This document shows positions 17,291-26,187 of a stretch of DNA of 64,000 nt, in pieces (positions within the stretch are counted from its first letter, which is position 1; every line of letters begins with the position of its first letter). A model generated the notes under the pieces. The model had not been told where the DNA came from and ran no database searches. It saw only the letters and a program-made list of their open reading frames with translations. The stretch lies in contig JAHBZS010000012.1 in assembly GCA_019635285.1 (NCBI GenBank), positions 1-64,000 on the forward strand, given 5' to 3'. A program made the position numbers and the translations under genes. This DNA comes from Rubrivivax sp. (GTDB lineage: Bacteria > Pseudomonadota > Gammaproteobacteria > Burkholderiales > Burkholderiaceae_C).

Positions 17291-18898
17291 CCTGGATCTT
17301 TCACCAGCAGCCGGCTTAACCGCGTGGGCGAGCTGAAGAGGCGATCTTCGGCGGTCTTTGGCTCGGTCACGGGTCCGTAGGTTGACGCAGGCGCCGGGCC
17401 GGGCGTGGCGACCCCTACCCCCGGCTTGGGCTGCGGGCCTTCTTGGCGTCATCGCGCAGGCCAGGCGCTGGCTTGAGCGCTAAGGAGCGGCGGTCAGCCG
17501 TGTGACGGCCGTGGCGAACAAGGCGCGCAGCGGATGCTCGCTGGCCAACATGATGCGAACCCGTCGGGTATTGCGCAGCACCGCCGCGCCGAACTTGAGC
17601 AGCCGGGTGCGGATCGTCGCGGTGCACGCCACCTGCAGCTCGGTGCCCACCAGCGCCAGGCGGCGCAGCTGGATCATCAGCGTGTAGGCCAGCGCCGCCA
17701 ACAGCAGCCGCATCTGGTTGGCTGCGTAGCGATGGCAACTGCCCCGCCGGCCGAACAGGTCCAGTTGCGCTTCCTTGATGCGGTTCTCCGCCTCCCCGCG
17801 AGCGCAGTACAGCCGTTCGTAAAGCTCGGCCGCCTCGCCAGCCAGGCTGGTGACGATGAAGCGCGCGTCCGAGCCCAGCGGGCCATGCTCCAGCCGCGCG
17901 ATCACGCGGCGCTCGCGGTTCCAACTGCGCGCCGCATAGGTGAACTCACCGATCAGCCGCTCTTTGGCGCCGCTGGCGCGGTGGCGATCGGCCACTTCCA
18001 GCGCCGCCATGGCGCTGTTGCACTCCAGCGTCGGGTTCTTCTGCACGCCCAACACGTAATCGATGCCCCACGCGTCGAGCCTGCGCAGCACTTTCGGACG
18101 GCTGAAGCCGCTGTCGCCGCGCACAACAAGCCGCACCCCAGGCCACGCCCGCCGCAGCCGCGCCGCCAGCAGCTTGATGAGTGCGCTGACCACGCTGGCC
18201 GGGTCGCGCCAGCTCGGGCGCAGCACGCACGCCAGCATGTCCTGGCCGCAGAAGACGTACAGCGGCAGGTAGCAGTAGTTGTCGTAGTGGGCGTTGAAGT
18301 GCGCCCGCTCCTGCTGTCCATGCAGCGGCATGTGCGTGGCATCCACGTCCAGCACCAGTTCGTCCGGGGCCGTGCATCGGCTGGCAACGAACTGCTCCAG
18401 CAGCACGCCATGCAAGGCCCAGACATCCCGTGCGGTGGCGCCGTTCTCCAGGCGGCTGAACGTCGCCGCACTGCCCAGCTCATCGGCACGGCCCACCGCC
18501 GTCTGCCACACCAAGTCCCGTCGCAGCACGTTGTGGTCGCTGACGTCCTCCCAGCCGCAGCACAGGCCGTACACACGCTGCGCCAGCAGCTCGCGCATGC
18601 CGTGAACGACGCTGCCAGCACGCCGCTCGTCACCAACGGCCTTGGCCGCCGCCCGGGTCAGTCCAACGCGCTCGTCACACAACCGCAGCAGCGTCACGCC
18701 ACCGTCGCTGGCAATGGCACCGCCATCAAAGTCGGCTTGCACCACACGCCGGCCGACGCGGCCCATTTGCAGCGGGCGCTGCGTACACTTTGGCATTGGG
18801 CGACCTCCCTTTGTTTGCCAGTTGCATAGACGTCGAACACCTATGACAACGGGCGGCGCGGACAGGTCGCCTACTTCATTCTTGGTGAAAGATCCGGG
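17291..18898. mobile_element. IS1380-family insertion sequence, 1608 bp
   Basis: The ends are inverted repeats: CCTGGATCTTTCACCA on the left and, read inward from the right, CCCGGATCTTTCACCA, differing at one base. Flanking CTAG at 17287-17290 and 18899-18902 is a 4-bp target duplication. A single transposase lies inside on the minus strand. There are 189 bp between the left repeat and the transposase stop, where I see no gene. Insertion took place exactly at the tolC stop codon and at one edge of a cruciform repeat. The element looks complete and potentially active. Confidence 0.93.
17480..18796 (-). CDS. IS1380-family DDE transposase
   Basis: This 438-aa protein begins MPKCTQRPLQMGRVGRRVVQ. 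Recognisable features are the early phrase FDGGAIASDGGVTLL, the DDE first-aspartate region ELVLDVDATHMPLHG, the second region VVRGDSGFSRPKVL, and the E region YCARGEAENRIKEAQLD. All are typical of IS1380. The length is normal with no internal stop. It is the only gene of the element and is transcribed toward tolC. Expression may be low, since no strong promoter is evident next to the right inverted repeat. Confidence 0.93.
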   Translation of the reverse strand: MPKCTQRPLQMGRVGRRVVQADFDGGAIASDGGVTLLRLCDERVGLTRAAAKAVGDERRAGSVVHGMRELLAQRVYGLCCGWEDVSDHNVLRRDLVWQTAVGRADELGSAATFSRLENGATARDVWALHGVLLEQFVASRCTAPDELVLDVDATHMPLHGQQERAHFNAHYDNYCYLPLYVFCGQDMLACVLRPSWRDPASVVSALIKLLAARLRRAWPGVRLVVRGDSGFSRPKVLRRLDAWGIDYVLGVQKNPTLECNSAMAALEVADRHRASGAKERLIGEFTYAARSWNRERRVIARLEHGPLGSDARFIVTSLAGEAAELYERLYCARGEAENRIKEAQLDLFGRRGSCHRYAANQMRLLLAALAYTLMIQLRRLALVGTELQVACTATIRTRLLKFGAAVLRNTRRVRIMLASEHPLRALFATAVTRLTAAP

Positions 18899-19164
18899 CT
18901 AGGAGCCTGGGCGGCAGAGATCGGCACCCGCGTTGGGGCTGATTCGGATGCAGGCAAGGCGCAGTTGCAGCAGGCGAGGCCGCCCGGGCAAGCGCTGCAA
19001 CGCTGCATGCGCCCGAATCAGCCCAACCGAAACCCGGTACCCAAGACCGCTGGCGGGTGTTGCGCCGCTTGCGCGGGCGGCGAGCCGCGCTGCGCTGACT
19101 GACCCTCGCCAGCGGCCTTGGCCACCTCGGCGCGGGTGCCGATTTCTGCCGCCCAGGCTCCTAG
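18899..19164. repeat. Cruciform repeat with 34-bp inverted arms and two inner hairpins
   Basis: The outer arms at 18899-18932 (starting CTAGGAGCCTGGGCGGCAGA) and 19131-19164 are reverse complements with one mismatch. Inside are a hairpin whose ends are GGGCTGATTCGG and CCGAATCAGCCC, and another with CCAAG.CCGCTGGCG paired to CGCCAGCGG.CTTGG. Both outer ends are CTAG, and each provides a TAG stop: tolC on the plus strand (before IS insertion) and waaA on the minus strand. It holds no gene. It could act as a bidirectional terminator or be a MITE-like element. Confidence 0.85.
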
Positions 19165-20438
19165 GCCAGGCGCGCGCCCGCCGCCGCCACGATCTCGCGC
19201 GCCATGCGCGCGGCGGCGCCGCGATGGGCGGCCGCGAAGGCCCGCGCGCGCCGTGCCCAGTCGTCGCGTGCCGGGTCGCGCGCCAGCGCCACCGCACGGG
19301 CCACGCCTTCGTCGAGGTCGGCCACGCGCAGCGCGGCACCGGCGGCCAGCGACAGCTCCGCCGCTTCGCTGAAGTTGAAGGTATGCGGGCCCATCACCAC
19401 CGGGCAGCCGCAGGCCGCGGCTTCGATCAGGTTCTGGCCACCCAGCGGCGCGAAGCTGCCGCCGAGCAAGGCCACGTCGGCCGCCGCGTAGTACGTCGGC
19501 ATCTCGCCCATCGAGTCGCCTAGCCACACATCCGCCGCTGCCGCATCGGCGGGCGGCTGCGCGTCCCAGGCGCTGCGCCGCCACAGCCCAAGGCCGGCGC
19601 CGGCCACCAGCGCGGCCACCTCGTCGAAGCGCTGCGGATGGCGCGGCACCAGCAGCAGCAGCGGGCGCGGCGCTGACAGCTGCTGCCAGCCGCGCAGCAG
19701 CGGCGCCTCCTCGCCCTCGCGCGTCACCGCGGCCAGCACCACCGGCCGCGCCACGGCGGCGCGCCAAGCCTGGCCGCGCGCCATCAGTGCGGGGCTCGGG
19801 TTGACGTCGAACTTCAGGTTGCCGCAGACCTGCACCTGCGCGGCGCCGGCGCGGCGCAGGCGCTCGGCGTCGGCGTCGGTCTGCGCCAGCACGCGCACCA
19901 GCGCACCGGCCACGGGGCGGGTCAGCACGTCGATGCGCTGGCTGCGGGCCAGGCTCTTTTCGCTGAGTCGCGCATTGGCCAGCACCATCGGCACGCCGGC
20001 GGCCTGCGCCTCGCGCAGCAGGTTCGGCCAGATCTCGGTTTCCATCAGCACGCCGACGGCCGGCCGGTGGCGGCGCAGGAAGCGCCGCACGGCGCCGGGC
20101 GTGTCCCAGGGCAGCCAGCATTGCCGGTCTGCATTGCGCAGCAAGGCGCGGCCGGCCTCGCGGCCGGTGGCGGTGCCGTGCGTGAGCAGCAGGCGCAGCC
20201 CCGGCCGCTGCGAGCGCAGCGCCTCGACCAGCGCGGCGGCGGCCCGCGTCTCGCCCAGCGACACCGCATGCAACCACAGCGCCCCCGGCGCGCTGGCGGC
20301 GCCGAAGCCCAGGCGCTCGGCCAGCGCGTGGCGGTACAGCGGCTCGCGCCGGCCGCGCCACCACAGGCGCAGCAGATAGGCCGGGGTCAGCAGGCGCAGC
20401 AGCGTCGAATAGGCGACGCGCGCCAGCCAGGCTTTCAA
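19161..20438 (-). CDS. waaA: 3-deoxy-D-manno-octulosonic acid (Kdo) transferase WaaA
   Basis: About 425 aa from a TTG start at 20438 overlapping the stop of the upstream mutase (TTGA). This gives the usual KdtA length. It adds Kdo from CMP-Kdo to lipid A precursor at the cytoplasmic face of the inner membrane. Visible motifs are LWLHAVSLGETRAA, LLTHGTATGREAG, GVLMETEIWPNLL with the catalytic Glu region, QVCGNLKFDV and GGSFAPLGGQNLIEAAACG. An N-terminal amphipathic or membrane segment (YSTLLRLLTPAYLLRLWW) is present. Its stop lies in the cruciform repeat. Confidence 0.95.
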   Translation of the reverse strand: MKAWLARVAYSTLLRLLTPAYLLRLWWRGRREPLYRHALAERLGFGAASAPGALWLHAVSLGETRAAAALVEALRSQRPGLRLLLTHGTATGREAGRALLRNADRQCWLPWDTPGAVRRFLRRHRPAVGVLMETEIWPNLLREAQAAGVPMVLANARLSEKSLARSQRIDVLTRPVAGALVRVLAQTDADAERLRRAGAAQVQVCGNLKFDVNPSPALMARGQAWRAAVARPVVLAAVTREGEEAPLLRGWQQLSAPRPLLLLVPRHPQRFDEVAALVAGAGLGLWRRSAWDAQPPADAAAADVWLGDSMGEMPTYYAAADVALLGGSFAPLGGQNLIEAAACGCPVVMGPHTFNFSEAAELSLAAGAALRVADLDEGVARAVALARDPARDDWARRARAFAAAHRGAAARMAREIVAAAGARLA

Positions 20439-21826
20439 TGCGCCGCCGTGGCGATCTGCGCGTCGGGCTTCACCGCACGCAGCGCCGCCATGAACTGATC
20501 CTGGATGCGCTGCAGCGCCTGGGGGCTGTCGCCTTCGAAGCGCAGCACCAGCACCGGAGTGGTGTTCGACGCGCGCACCAGGCCAAAGCCGTCGGCATAT
20601 TCGGCGCGCAACCCGTCGATGGTGACCACGTCCAGAGCGCCTTCGAAGCGCGCCTGCTCGCGCAGCGTCTGCACCACGCGGTGGTGTTCGCCCTCGGCGC
20701 AAGGCACGTTCAGCTCGGGCGTGCTGAAGCTGGTGGGCAGCGCGTCGAGCACCGCACTCGGATCCTGGTGGCGCGACAGGATCTCCAGCATGCGCGCCGC
20801 GGTGTAGGTGGCGTCGTCGAAACCGTACCAGCGCTCGCTGAAGAAGATGTGGCCGCTCATCTCGCCGGCCAGCGGCGCGCCGGTTTCCTTGAGCTTGGCC
20901 TTCATCAGCGAATGGCCGGTCATCCACATCAGCGGCACGCCGCCTGCACGGCGGATGGTCGGGCCCATGTGCATCGAGCACTTCACGTCGAACAGGATCT
21001 GCGCGCCCTTCTGCCGCCGCAGCACGTCGGTGGCCAGCAGCATCAGCTGGCGGTCCGGATAGATGATGTGGCCATCGCGCGTGACCACGCCCAGCCGGTC
21101 GCCATCGCCGTCGAAGGCCAGGCCCAGCTCGGCGCCGTGCCGCCGCACCGCTTGGATCAGGTCGGCCAGGTTCTCCGGCTTGCTCGGGTCCGGATGGTGG
21201 TTGGGGAAGTGGCCGTCGACCTGGCTGTACAGCTCGATCACCTGGTTGCCCAGCGCACGCAGGATGCCGGGCGCCGTGGCCCCGGGGATGCCGTTGCCGC
21301 AATCGACGACGATCTTCATGCGCCGCTTCTGGCGGATGTCGCCGACGATGCGCGCCTGGTATTCGGCGGCGATGTCCATCGTCGCGCTGCGCCCGGCGCC
21401 CTGCGTGTAGGCCTCGGCCTCGATGCGCCGGCGCAGGCCCTGGATGTCGGCGCCGTAGATGGCACGGCCGGCCAGCACCATCTTGAAGCCGTTGTAGTCC
21501 TTGGGGTTGTGGCTGCCGGTCACCTGGATGCCGCTGCGGCAGCCATGTGCGCCGCGCGTGGCGGCCACGTAATACAGCATCGGCGTGGTCACCGCGCCCA
21601 GGTCCACCACGTCCAGCCCGGTGGACTGCAGGCCGCGGATCAGCGCCGCGGACAGCGCCGGCCCCGACAGCCGACCGTCGCGGCCCACCGCCACGGCGCG
21701 CTCGCCGGCGGCCACCGCCTCGGAGCCGAAGGCGCGGCCCAGATGCTCGGCAAAGGCCTCGTCGATGGTGCGCCCGACGATGCCGCGGATGTCGTAGGCC
21801 TTGAACACGGACGGGTCGACCTGCAT
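20435..21826 (-). CDS. Phosphomannomutase/phosphoglucomutase
   Basis: 463 aa from the ATG at 21826. It is an alpha-D-phosphohexomutase: VFKAYDIRGIVG at the start, active serine loop IQVTGSHNPKDYNG near residue 105, metal loop AFDGDGDRLGVV near residue 240, sugar-binding loop GEMSGHIFFSERWYGFDD near residue 320, and a C-terminal phosphate loop RASNTTPVLVLRFEGD. It resembles AlgC/ManB enzymes that supply GDP-mannose or glucose-1-phosphate for LPS and exopolysaccharide. The 4-bp overlap with waaA agrees with an LPS role. Confidence 0.95.
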   Translation of the reverse strand: MQVDPSVFKAYDIRGIVGRTIDEAFAEHLGRAFGSEAVAAGERAVAVGRDGRLSGPALSAALIRGLQSTGLDVVDLGAVTTPMLYYVAATRGAHGCRSGIQVTGSHNPKDYNGFKMVLAGRAIYGADIQGLRRRIEAEAYTQGAGRSATMDIAAEYQARIVGDIRQKRRMKIVVDCGNGIPGATAPGILRALGNQVIELYSQVDGHFPNHHPDPSKPENLADLIQAVRRHGAELGLAFDGDGDRLGVVTRDGHIIYPDRQLMLLATDVLRRQKGAQILFDVKCSMHMGPTIRRAGGVPLMWMTGHSLMKAKLKETGAPLAGEMSGHIFFSERWYGFDDATYTAARMLEILSRHQDPSAVLDALPTSFSTPELNVPCAEGEHHRVVQTLREQARFEGALDVVTIDGLRAEYADGFGLVRASNTTPVLVLRFEGDSPQALQRIQDQFMAALRAVKPDAQIATAAH

Positions 21827-21942
21827 GGATGCGCTGCCTGAGGAGGTGGGCTGGGCATTGTAGGCAGCGCGGGTTTGCAGCCGGGCGATGCAGGCGTCCG
21901 AAAACGGCCAGTGCCGGACGCGGCGCTGCCTATCATGGCCGC

Positions 21943-23400
21943 ATGACACTGCACGACGACGCGGCCTACCTGGCGCTGAAGACCCACGATCCACGCTTCG
22001 ACGGGCGCTTGTACGTCGGCGTCACCTCCACCGGCATCTACTGCCGGCCGGTGTGCCGCGTGCGCACGCCGCTGCGCCGCAACTGCCAGTTCTTCGCCAA
22101 CGCCGCCAGCGCCGAGCGCGAGGGCTTCCGCCCCTGCCTGCGCTGCCGGCCGGAGCTGGCGCCGGGGCTGTCGCTGGTCGATTCGTCGCAGGTGCTGGCG
22201 CAGCATGCGGCACGGCTCATCGAGCAGGCAGCGCGCAGCGGCGACGACCCGTACCTGCCGGACATCGCCCGGCGCCTGGGCGTCACCGACCGCCACTTGC
22301 GCCGTATCTTCCGCGAGGCGCATGGCGTCACGCCGATCGACTACCTGGCCACGCAGCGGCTGCTGCTGGCCAAACAACTGCTCACCGATACCGACATGCC
22401 GGTCACGCAGGTAGCGCTGGCCAGCGGGCACGCCAGCCTGCGGCGCTTCAATGCGGCGTTCGCGGAGCGCTACCGGCTGAACCCGAGCGCCTTGCGCCGC
22501 CAGGCGGGCGCCACGCCGCGGCCGCGCGAGGCCGCCCCCAGCCTGCGCCTGGCCTACCGGCCGCCCTACGACGTGGCCGGCGTCGTGGCCTTCCTGGCGC
22601 AGCGCGCCATGCCCGGCGTGGAGCAGGTGGACGGGCTGGAACTGCGCCGCACCCTGGGCTGGATGCACCAGGGCGCCTGGCATCGCGGCTGGCTGCAATG
22701 CCGCTTCGTGCCGCCGCGCCACGAACTGCAGCTGACGTTGGCGCCGTCGCTGCTGCCGGCGGTGGGCGCGGTGATGCTGCGCCTGCGCCATGCACTGGAC
22801 CTGGACGCCGACCCGTCGCTGATCGACCCCGCGCTGGCCAGCCTGCCGCGCCCCGCCCCGCCGGGGCTGCGCCTGCCGGGTTCGATCGACGGCTTCGAGA
22901 CCGCGGTGCGCATCATCTTGGGACAGCAGGTCACGGTGGCCGCGGCGCGCACGCTGGCGCGGCGGCTGGTGGCCGAACTGGGCCAGCCGGTGGAGACGCC
23001 GTTCGACGGGCTGGACCGCTTGTTCCCGACGGCCACCGACATCGCCGCGGCAGACCCCGAGCGCATCGGCAAGCTGGGCATCGTGCGCCAGCGCGTGGCC
23101 GCGCTGCAGGCGCTGGCGCGCGAGGTGGCCGCGGGCCGCATCGAGCTGCAGCCGAACGCCGCGCTGACGCCCACGCTGGAGGCGCTGCGCGCGCTGCCGG
23201 GCATCGGTGAATGGACGCTGCAGCTGATCGCCATGCGCGTGCTGGCCTGGCCCGACGCCTTCCCCGCCACCGACATCGGCGTGCTCAACGCCCTGGGCAC
23301 GCGCGACGTGGCCGCCGTGCAGGCGCGCGCCGAGGCCTGGCGCCCCTGGCGCGCCTATGCCGTGATGGGGCTCTGGCAAAGCCTGGGAGACAAGCCATGA
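21943..23400 (+). CDS. alkA: Ada-AlkA fusion: alkylation sensor and 3-methyladenine DNA glycosylase II
   Basis: 485 aa from the ATG at 21943. Residues 1-80 form the Ada metal-binding, methyl-acceptor domain (STGIYCRPVC...PCLRC, four zinc cysteines). Residues about 85-185 are an AraC helix-turn-helix (LRRIFREAHGVTPIDYL). The rest is AlkA, with ILGQQVTVAAARTLARRL and the HhH/GPD motif LPGIGEWTLQLIAMRVL...DAFPATD containing the catalytic Asp. It should both activate alkylation-response genes and excise alkylated bases. It overlaps ogt by ATGA, forming an adaptive-response operon. Confidence 0.95.
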   Translation: MTLHDDAAYLALKTHDPRFDGRLYVGVTSTGIYCRPVCRVRTPLRRNCQFFANAASAEREGFRPCLRCRPELAPGLSLVDSSQVLAQHAARLIEQAARSGDDPYLPDIARRLGVTDRHLRRIFREAHGVTPIDYLATQRLLLAKQLLTDTDMPVTQVALASGHASLRRFNAAFAERYRLNPSALRRQAGATPRPREAAPSLRLAYRPPYDVAGVVAFLAQRAMPGVEQVDGLELRRTLGWMHQGAWHRGWLQCRFVPPRHELQLTLAPSLLPAVGAVMLRLRHALDLDADPSLIDPALASLPRPAPPGLRLPGSIDGFETAVRIILGQQVTVAAARTLARRLVAELGQPVETPFDGLDRLFPTATDIAAADPERIGKLGIVRQRVAALQALAREVAAGRIELQPNAALTPTLEALRALPGIGEWTLQLIAMRVLAWPDAFPATDIGVLNALGTRDVAAVQARAEAWRPWRAYAVMGLWQSLGDKP

Positions 23401-23891
23401 CGCCGCGCCATCTGGTGGCCCAGGCGCGCATCGACTCGCCGCTGGGCCCGATGACCCTGGCGGCCAGCGCCGAGGGCCTGGCCGGGCTGTGGTTCGACGG
23501 GCAGAAGCACCACCCGGGCGCGCTGGAGGCGCCACACGACGCGGCCCAGGCCTTCATCGCCCAGGCGCGCGCCGAACTGGCGCGCTACTGGCAGGACGGC
23601 ACGCGGCGCTTCGAGGTGCGCCTGGCGCCGCAGGGCACGCCCTTCCAGCAGGCCGTGTAGCGCAAGCTGTGCGAGATCCCCGCGGGGCGCACCTCCACCT
23701 ATGCCGCGGTCGCGGCCGAGGCGGGGTCGCCCCGCGCGGTGCGCGCAGCCGGTGCGGCGATCGGCCGCAACCCGCTGTCGATCATCGTGCCCTGCCATCG
23801 CGTGCTGGGGCGCGACGGCTCGCTCACCGGCTACGCCGGCGGCCTGGAGCGCAAGCGCGCGCTGCTGCAGCTCGAGGCCGCCGGGTCGTGA
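23397..23891 (+). pseudogene. ogt: O6-methylguanine-DNA methyltransferase Ogt, interrupted by an in-frame amber codon
   Basis: Translation from 23397 gives an Ogt N-terminal half ending GTPFQQAV, then TAG at 23658-23660. Continuing in the same frame gives [20 protein letters not shown], the acceptor-site phrase [21 protein letters not shown] and a normal C-terminus ending at TGA 23889-23891. In the family the codon at the TAG position is a conserved tryptophan (FQ.AVW), so TGG to TAG is a one-base change. The acceptor cysteine lies after the stop, so without readthrough no active enzyme is made. The gene overlaps alkA upstream and the EamA gene downstream. Confidence 0.88.
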
Positions 23892-24775
23892 GGCGACGCG
23901 ACGTCATCGACATGCTGCTGCTGGCGGCACTCTGGGGCGCCTCGTTCCTGTTCATGCGCATCGCCGCCCCGCAGTTCGGCGCGCTGCCGCTGGCCGCCGT
24001 GCGCGTGGCCGGCGCGGCCGCGCTGCTGCTGGCCATCCTGGCCGCGCAGCGCGGCTTGTCCGGCCTGCGGGGGCGGTGGCGGCCCATCGGCTTTGTCGGC
24101 ATCACCAATTCGGCGCTGCCCTTCCTGGGCTTCAGCCTCGCCGCGCTGTCGATCCCCGCCGGGCTGTCGTCGATCCTCAACGCCACCAGCCCGATGTTCG
24201 GCGCGCTCATCGCCATGCTGTGGCTGCGCGAGTCCGGCAGCCCGTCGCGCGCCGCGGGGCTGCTGCTGGGCTTTGCCGGGGTGGCGATCCTGGCCTGGGA
24301 CAGCGCCCGCCTGGGCAGCCCGGGCCAGGGGTCGGCAGGGGCCATCGGCTTGTGCCTCGCGGCGGCGGCGCTCTACGGCTATTCGGCGTGTTTCGTGCGG
24401 CGCCATCTGGCCACCGCCGATCCGCTGGCGGTGGCCTGCGGCAGCCAGATCGCGGCCACGCTGGCGCTGGCCGGGCCGGCCTGGATCCTGTGGCCCGCCG
24501 CGCTGCCATCGGCCACGGCGTGGCTGGCCGCGCTGGCCCTGGCCCTGCCCTGCACCGGGCTGGCCTACGTGCTGTACTTCCGGCTCATCGCCCGCATCGG
24601 CCCGGCCCGCGCCCTGAGCGTGACCTTCCTGATACCGGCCTTCGCCATGGTCTGGGCCCGCGTGTTCCTGGACGAAGCCATCACCCCCGGCATGCTCGCC
24701 ACCACGGGCCTGATCCTGCTGGGCACGGCTTTGGCCACCGGCCTGCTGCGCTGGCCCCGGCTGCGCATGCGTTGA
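23888..24775 (+). CDS. EamA/DMT-family transporter
   Basis: About 295 aa from a GTG start overlapping the end of ogt (GTGA). Ten hydrophobic segments form two EamA repeats, e.g. [20 protein letters not shown] first and [20 protein letters not shown] second. The typical end of each repeat ([41 protein letters not shown]) matches drug/metabolite exporters of the RhaT/YdcZ type. The substrate is unknown. It is probably co-transcribed with alkA-ogt and ends before a strong bidirectional hairpin. Confidence 0.9.
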   Translation: MRRRDVIDMLLLAALWGASFLFMRIAAPQFGALPLAAVRVAGAAALLLAILAAQRGLSGLRGRWRPIGFVGITNSALPFLGFSLAALSIPAGLSSILNATSPMFGALIAMLWLRESGSPSRAAGLLLGFAGVAILAWDSARLGSPGQGSAGAIGLCLAAAALYGYSACFVRRHLATADPLAVACGSQIAATLALAGPAWILWPAALPSATAWLAALALALPCTGLAYVLYFRLIARIGPARALSVTFLIPAFAMVWARVFLDEAITPGMLATTGLILLGTALATGLLRWPRLRMR

Positions 24776-24802
24776 CACATCGTCGGCCGGCCGGAAACGA
24801 AA

Positions 24803-24830
24803 ACGGCGGTGGACCTGGGTCCACCGCCGT
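24803..24830. terminator. Bidirectional terminator hairpin
   Basis: Arms ACGGCGGTGGACC and GGTCCACCGCCGT are perfectly complementary. The hairpin lies between the convergent EamA gene and the secreted repeat protein gene. It is preceded on the plus strand by GAAACGAAA, giving a U-rich tail for minus-strand transcripts. Confidence 0.8.
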
Positions 24831-24873
24831 CATGCGAAGGTCGGCCGGGCGGGGCCCGGCGGCCGTGCAGTGA

Positions 24874-25317
24874 TTACTGCTTTTGCATCTGCGCTTCGTT
24901 CTGCGGAATCGTGCCGGCCTTGTTGGCGGCGGCCGTGGCCTTCTTGCGGTCTTCGCGCGTGGTCGTCGACGTCGCGGCCTGCTCACGCGGCGACTGCTGG
25001 CCCGCAGCAGCGGCGGGCACGCCGCCGACGCCGGTACCGGGGATGTCGCCAGCCTTGTTGGCGGCGGCGGTGGACTTCTTGCGGTCGTCGCGCGAGGTCG
25101 TCGACGTGGCGGCTTGCTCACGCGGCGATTGCTGGCCGGCAGCAGCGGCCGGCACGTTGCTCGTGCCGGTACCGGGGATCTGGCCGGCCTTGTTGGCGGC
25201 GGCGGTTTCCTTCTTGACTTCGGCGCGCGACGGCGACGAAGCGGCTTGGGCCATCGCAGCCTGGGCGCCGAACAAAGCAATGGCGGCCACGGTGAGCGAG
25301 CTGAGAGTCTTCTTCAT
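24874..25317 (-). CDS. Secreted Ala/Lys-rich protein with tandem 42-residue repeats
   Basis: 147 aa from the ATG at 25317, with a strong AGGAG site just upstream. The signal peptide MKKTLSSLTVAAIALFGAQA is followed by AMAQA. The mature protein is built from a repeated pattern: (K/R)KxTAAANKAGxIPGTG, VPAAAAGQQSPREQAATSTT, then R-D/E-D-RKK. It is present as two full copies plus a partial first and last unit, and the copies are nearly identical at the DNA level. I recognise no enzymatic domain. It is probably a periplasmic, intrinsically flexible, positively patterned protein. It stands alone between a terminator and a 240-bp intergenic region with lower GC. Confidence 0.8.
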   Translation of the reverse strand: MKKTLSSLTVAAIALFGAQAAMAQAASSPSRAEVKKETAAANKAGQIPGTGTSNVPAAAAGQQSPREQAATSTTSRDDRKKSTAAANKAGDIPGTGVGGVPAAAAGQQSPREQAATSTTTREDRKKATAAANKAGTIPQNEAQMQKQ

Positions 25318-25586
25318 GGTCAGGTTCTCCTGGAGATTGATCGGCATGCAGTTTCACAGATGCCTGGAGTGGAACAAAGCAGCGTCTCCGCCGCCTCTAC
25401 TCACCTCAAGCGCGCTGAGGTTGTCACGGCGCAACATGATAACGCGGCAAGGGTGCCGAGGTTGACAACCAACCGGGGCGCCACGCAACTGGGCACAATT
25501 CGTTTCGAATTTGCGACAGACGCTGTGTTGACCCTCGTTTCCCCCAGGGCGCGCAGGCGCAGCGCCGCAGGCCCGAACCCCGCAGA

Positions 25587-26105
25587 ATGCACGCCATGTC
25601 CGGCGTCATCGAACTTCGATTGGCCCGCGCGGTGGACGCGCCGGGCATCGCCCACATGTCGCGCGAGCTGATCGAAGCCGGTCTGGGCTGGCGCTACCAC
25701 CCGCCACGCATCGCCCGGCTGATCGCCGATCGGGACACGCTGACCCTGGTGGCCGAAGACCGGGCCGGACTGGCCGGCTTCGCCATCCTGCAATTTGGTG
25801 ATGAGCACGCGCATCTGGTGCTGCTGGCCGTGCAGCCGCGCTGCCGCCGCCAGGGCGTGGCGCGCCGCCTGCTGGCTTGGCTGCTGGAGTCGGCAGGCGC
25901 GGCGGGCATCGCCGAACTGGGGCTGGAACTGCGCGCCGGCAACGCCGGGGCGCGCGCCTTCTATCGTGCGCTGGGCTTCAGCGATGCGGGGCTGCTGCCT
26001 GACTACTACGGCCCGCGCGAGGCTGCGCTGCGCATGGTGCGCGTGCTGCGCCGAAGCGATGGCGCGCCGCCCGCCTGGCACGCGCCGACGCTGCGCCGCT
26101 CCTGA
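25587..26105 (+). CDS. GNAT-family N-acetyltransferase (RimI-like)
   Basis: 172 aa; the ATG at 25596 is an alternative start. The GNAT core is visible: motif D/A strands VVAEDRAGLAGFAILQF, the acetyl-CoA pyrophosphate loop VQPRCRRQGVARRLLAWL (R-x-x-G-x-A), and motif B GNAGARAFYRALGFSDAG. It resembles RimI-type protein or amino-acid acetyltransferases, but the acceptor is unknown. About 80 bp separate it from zwf downstream, so co-transcription is possible. A 240-bp region upstream holds no gene I can support. Confidence 0.88.
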   Translation: MHAMSGVIELRLARAVDAPGIAHMSRELIEAGLGWRYHPPRIARLIADRDTLTLVAEDRAGLAGFAILQFGDEHAHLVLLAVQPRCRRQGVARRLLAWLLESAGAAGIAELGLELRAGNAGARAFYRALGFSDAGLLPDYYGPREAALRMVRVLRRSDGAPPAWHAPTLRRS

Positions 26106-26187
26106 AGCGGCCTTGAGGACCTGACCGGTCTGATACTTGCTTGCACCCTGACGACGGCGGCAAGGCTCAATCGGCAAGGAGTTCGGC

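Noticed and set aside
18899..19164. CRISPR array or second insertion sequence at the cruciform repeat
   Set aside because: There are only two inverted copies of the arm, no direct repeats with spacers and no transposase inside.
24874..25317. CRISPR-like direct repeats
   Set aside because: The repeats are long, in frame and encode a signal-peptide protein; no unique spacers are present.
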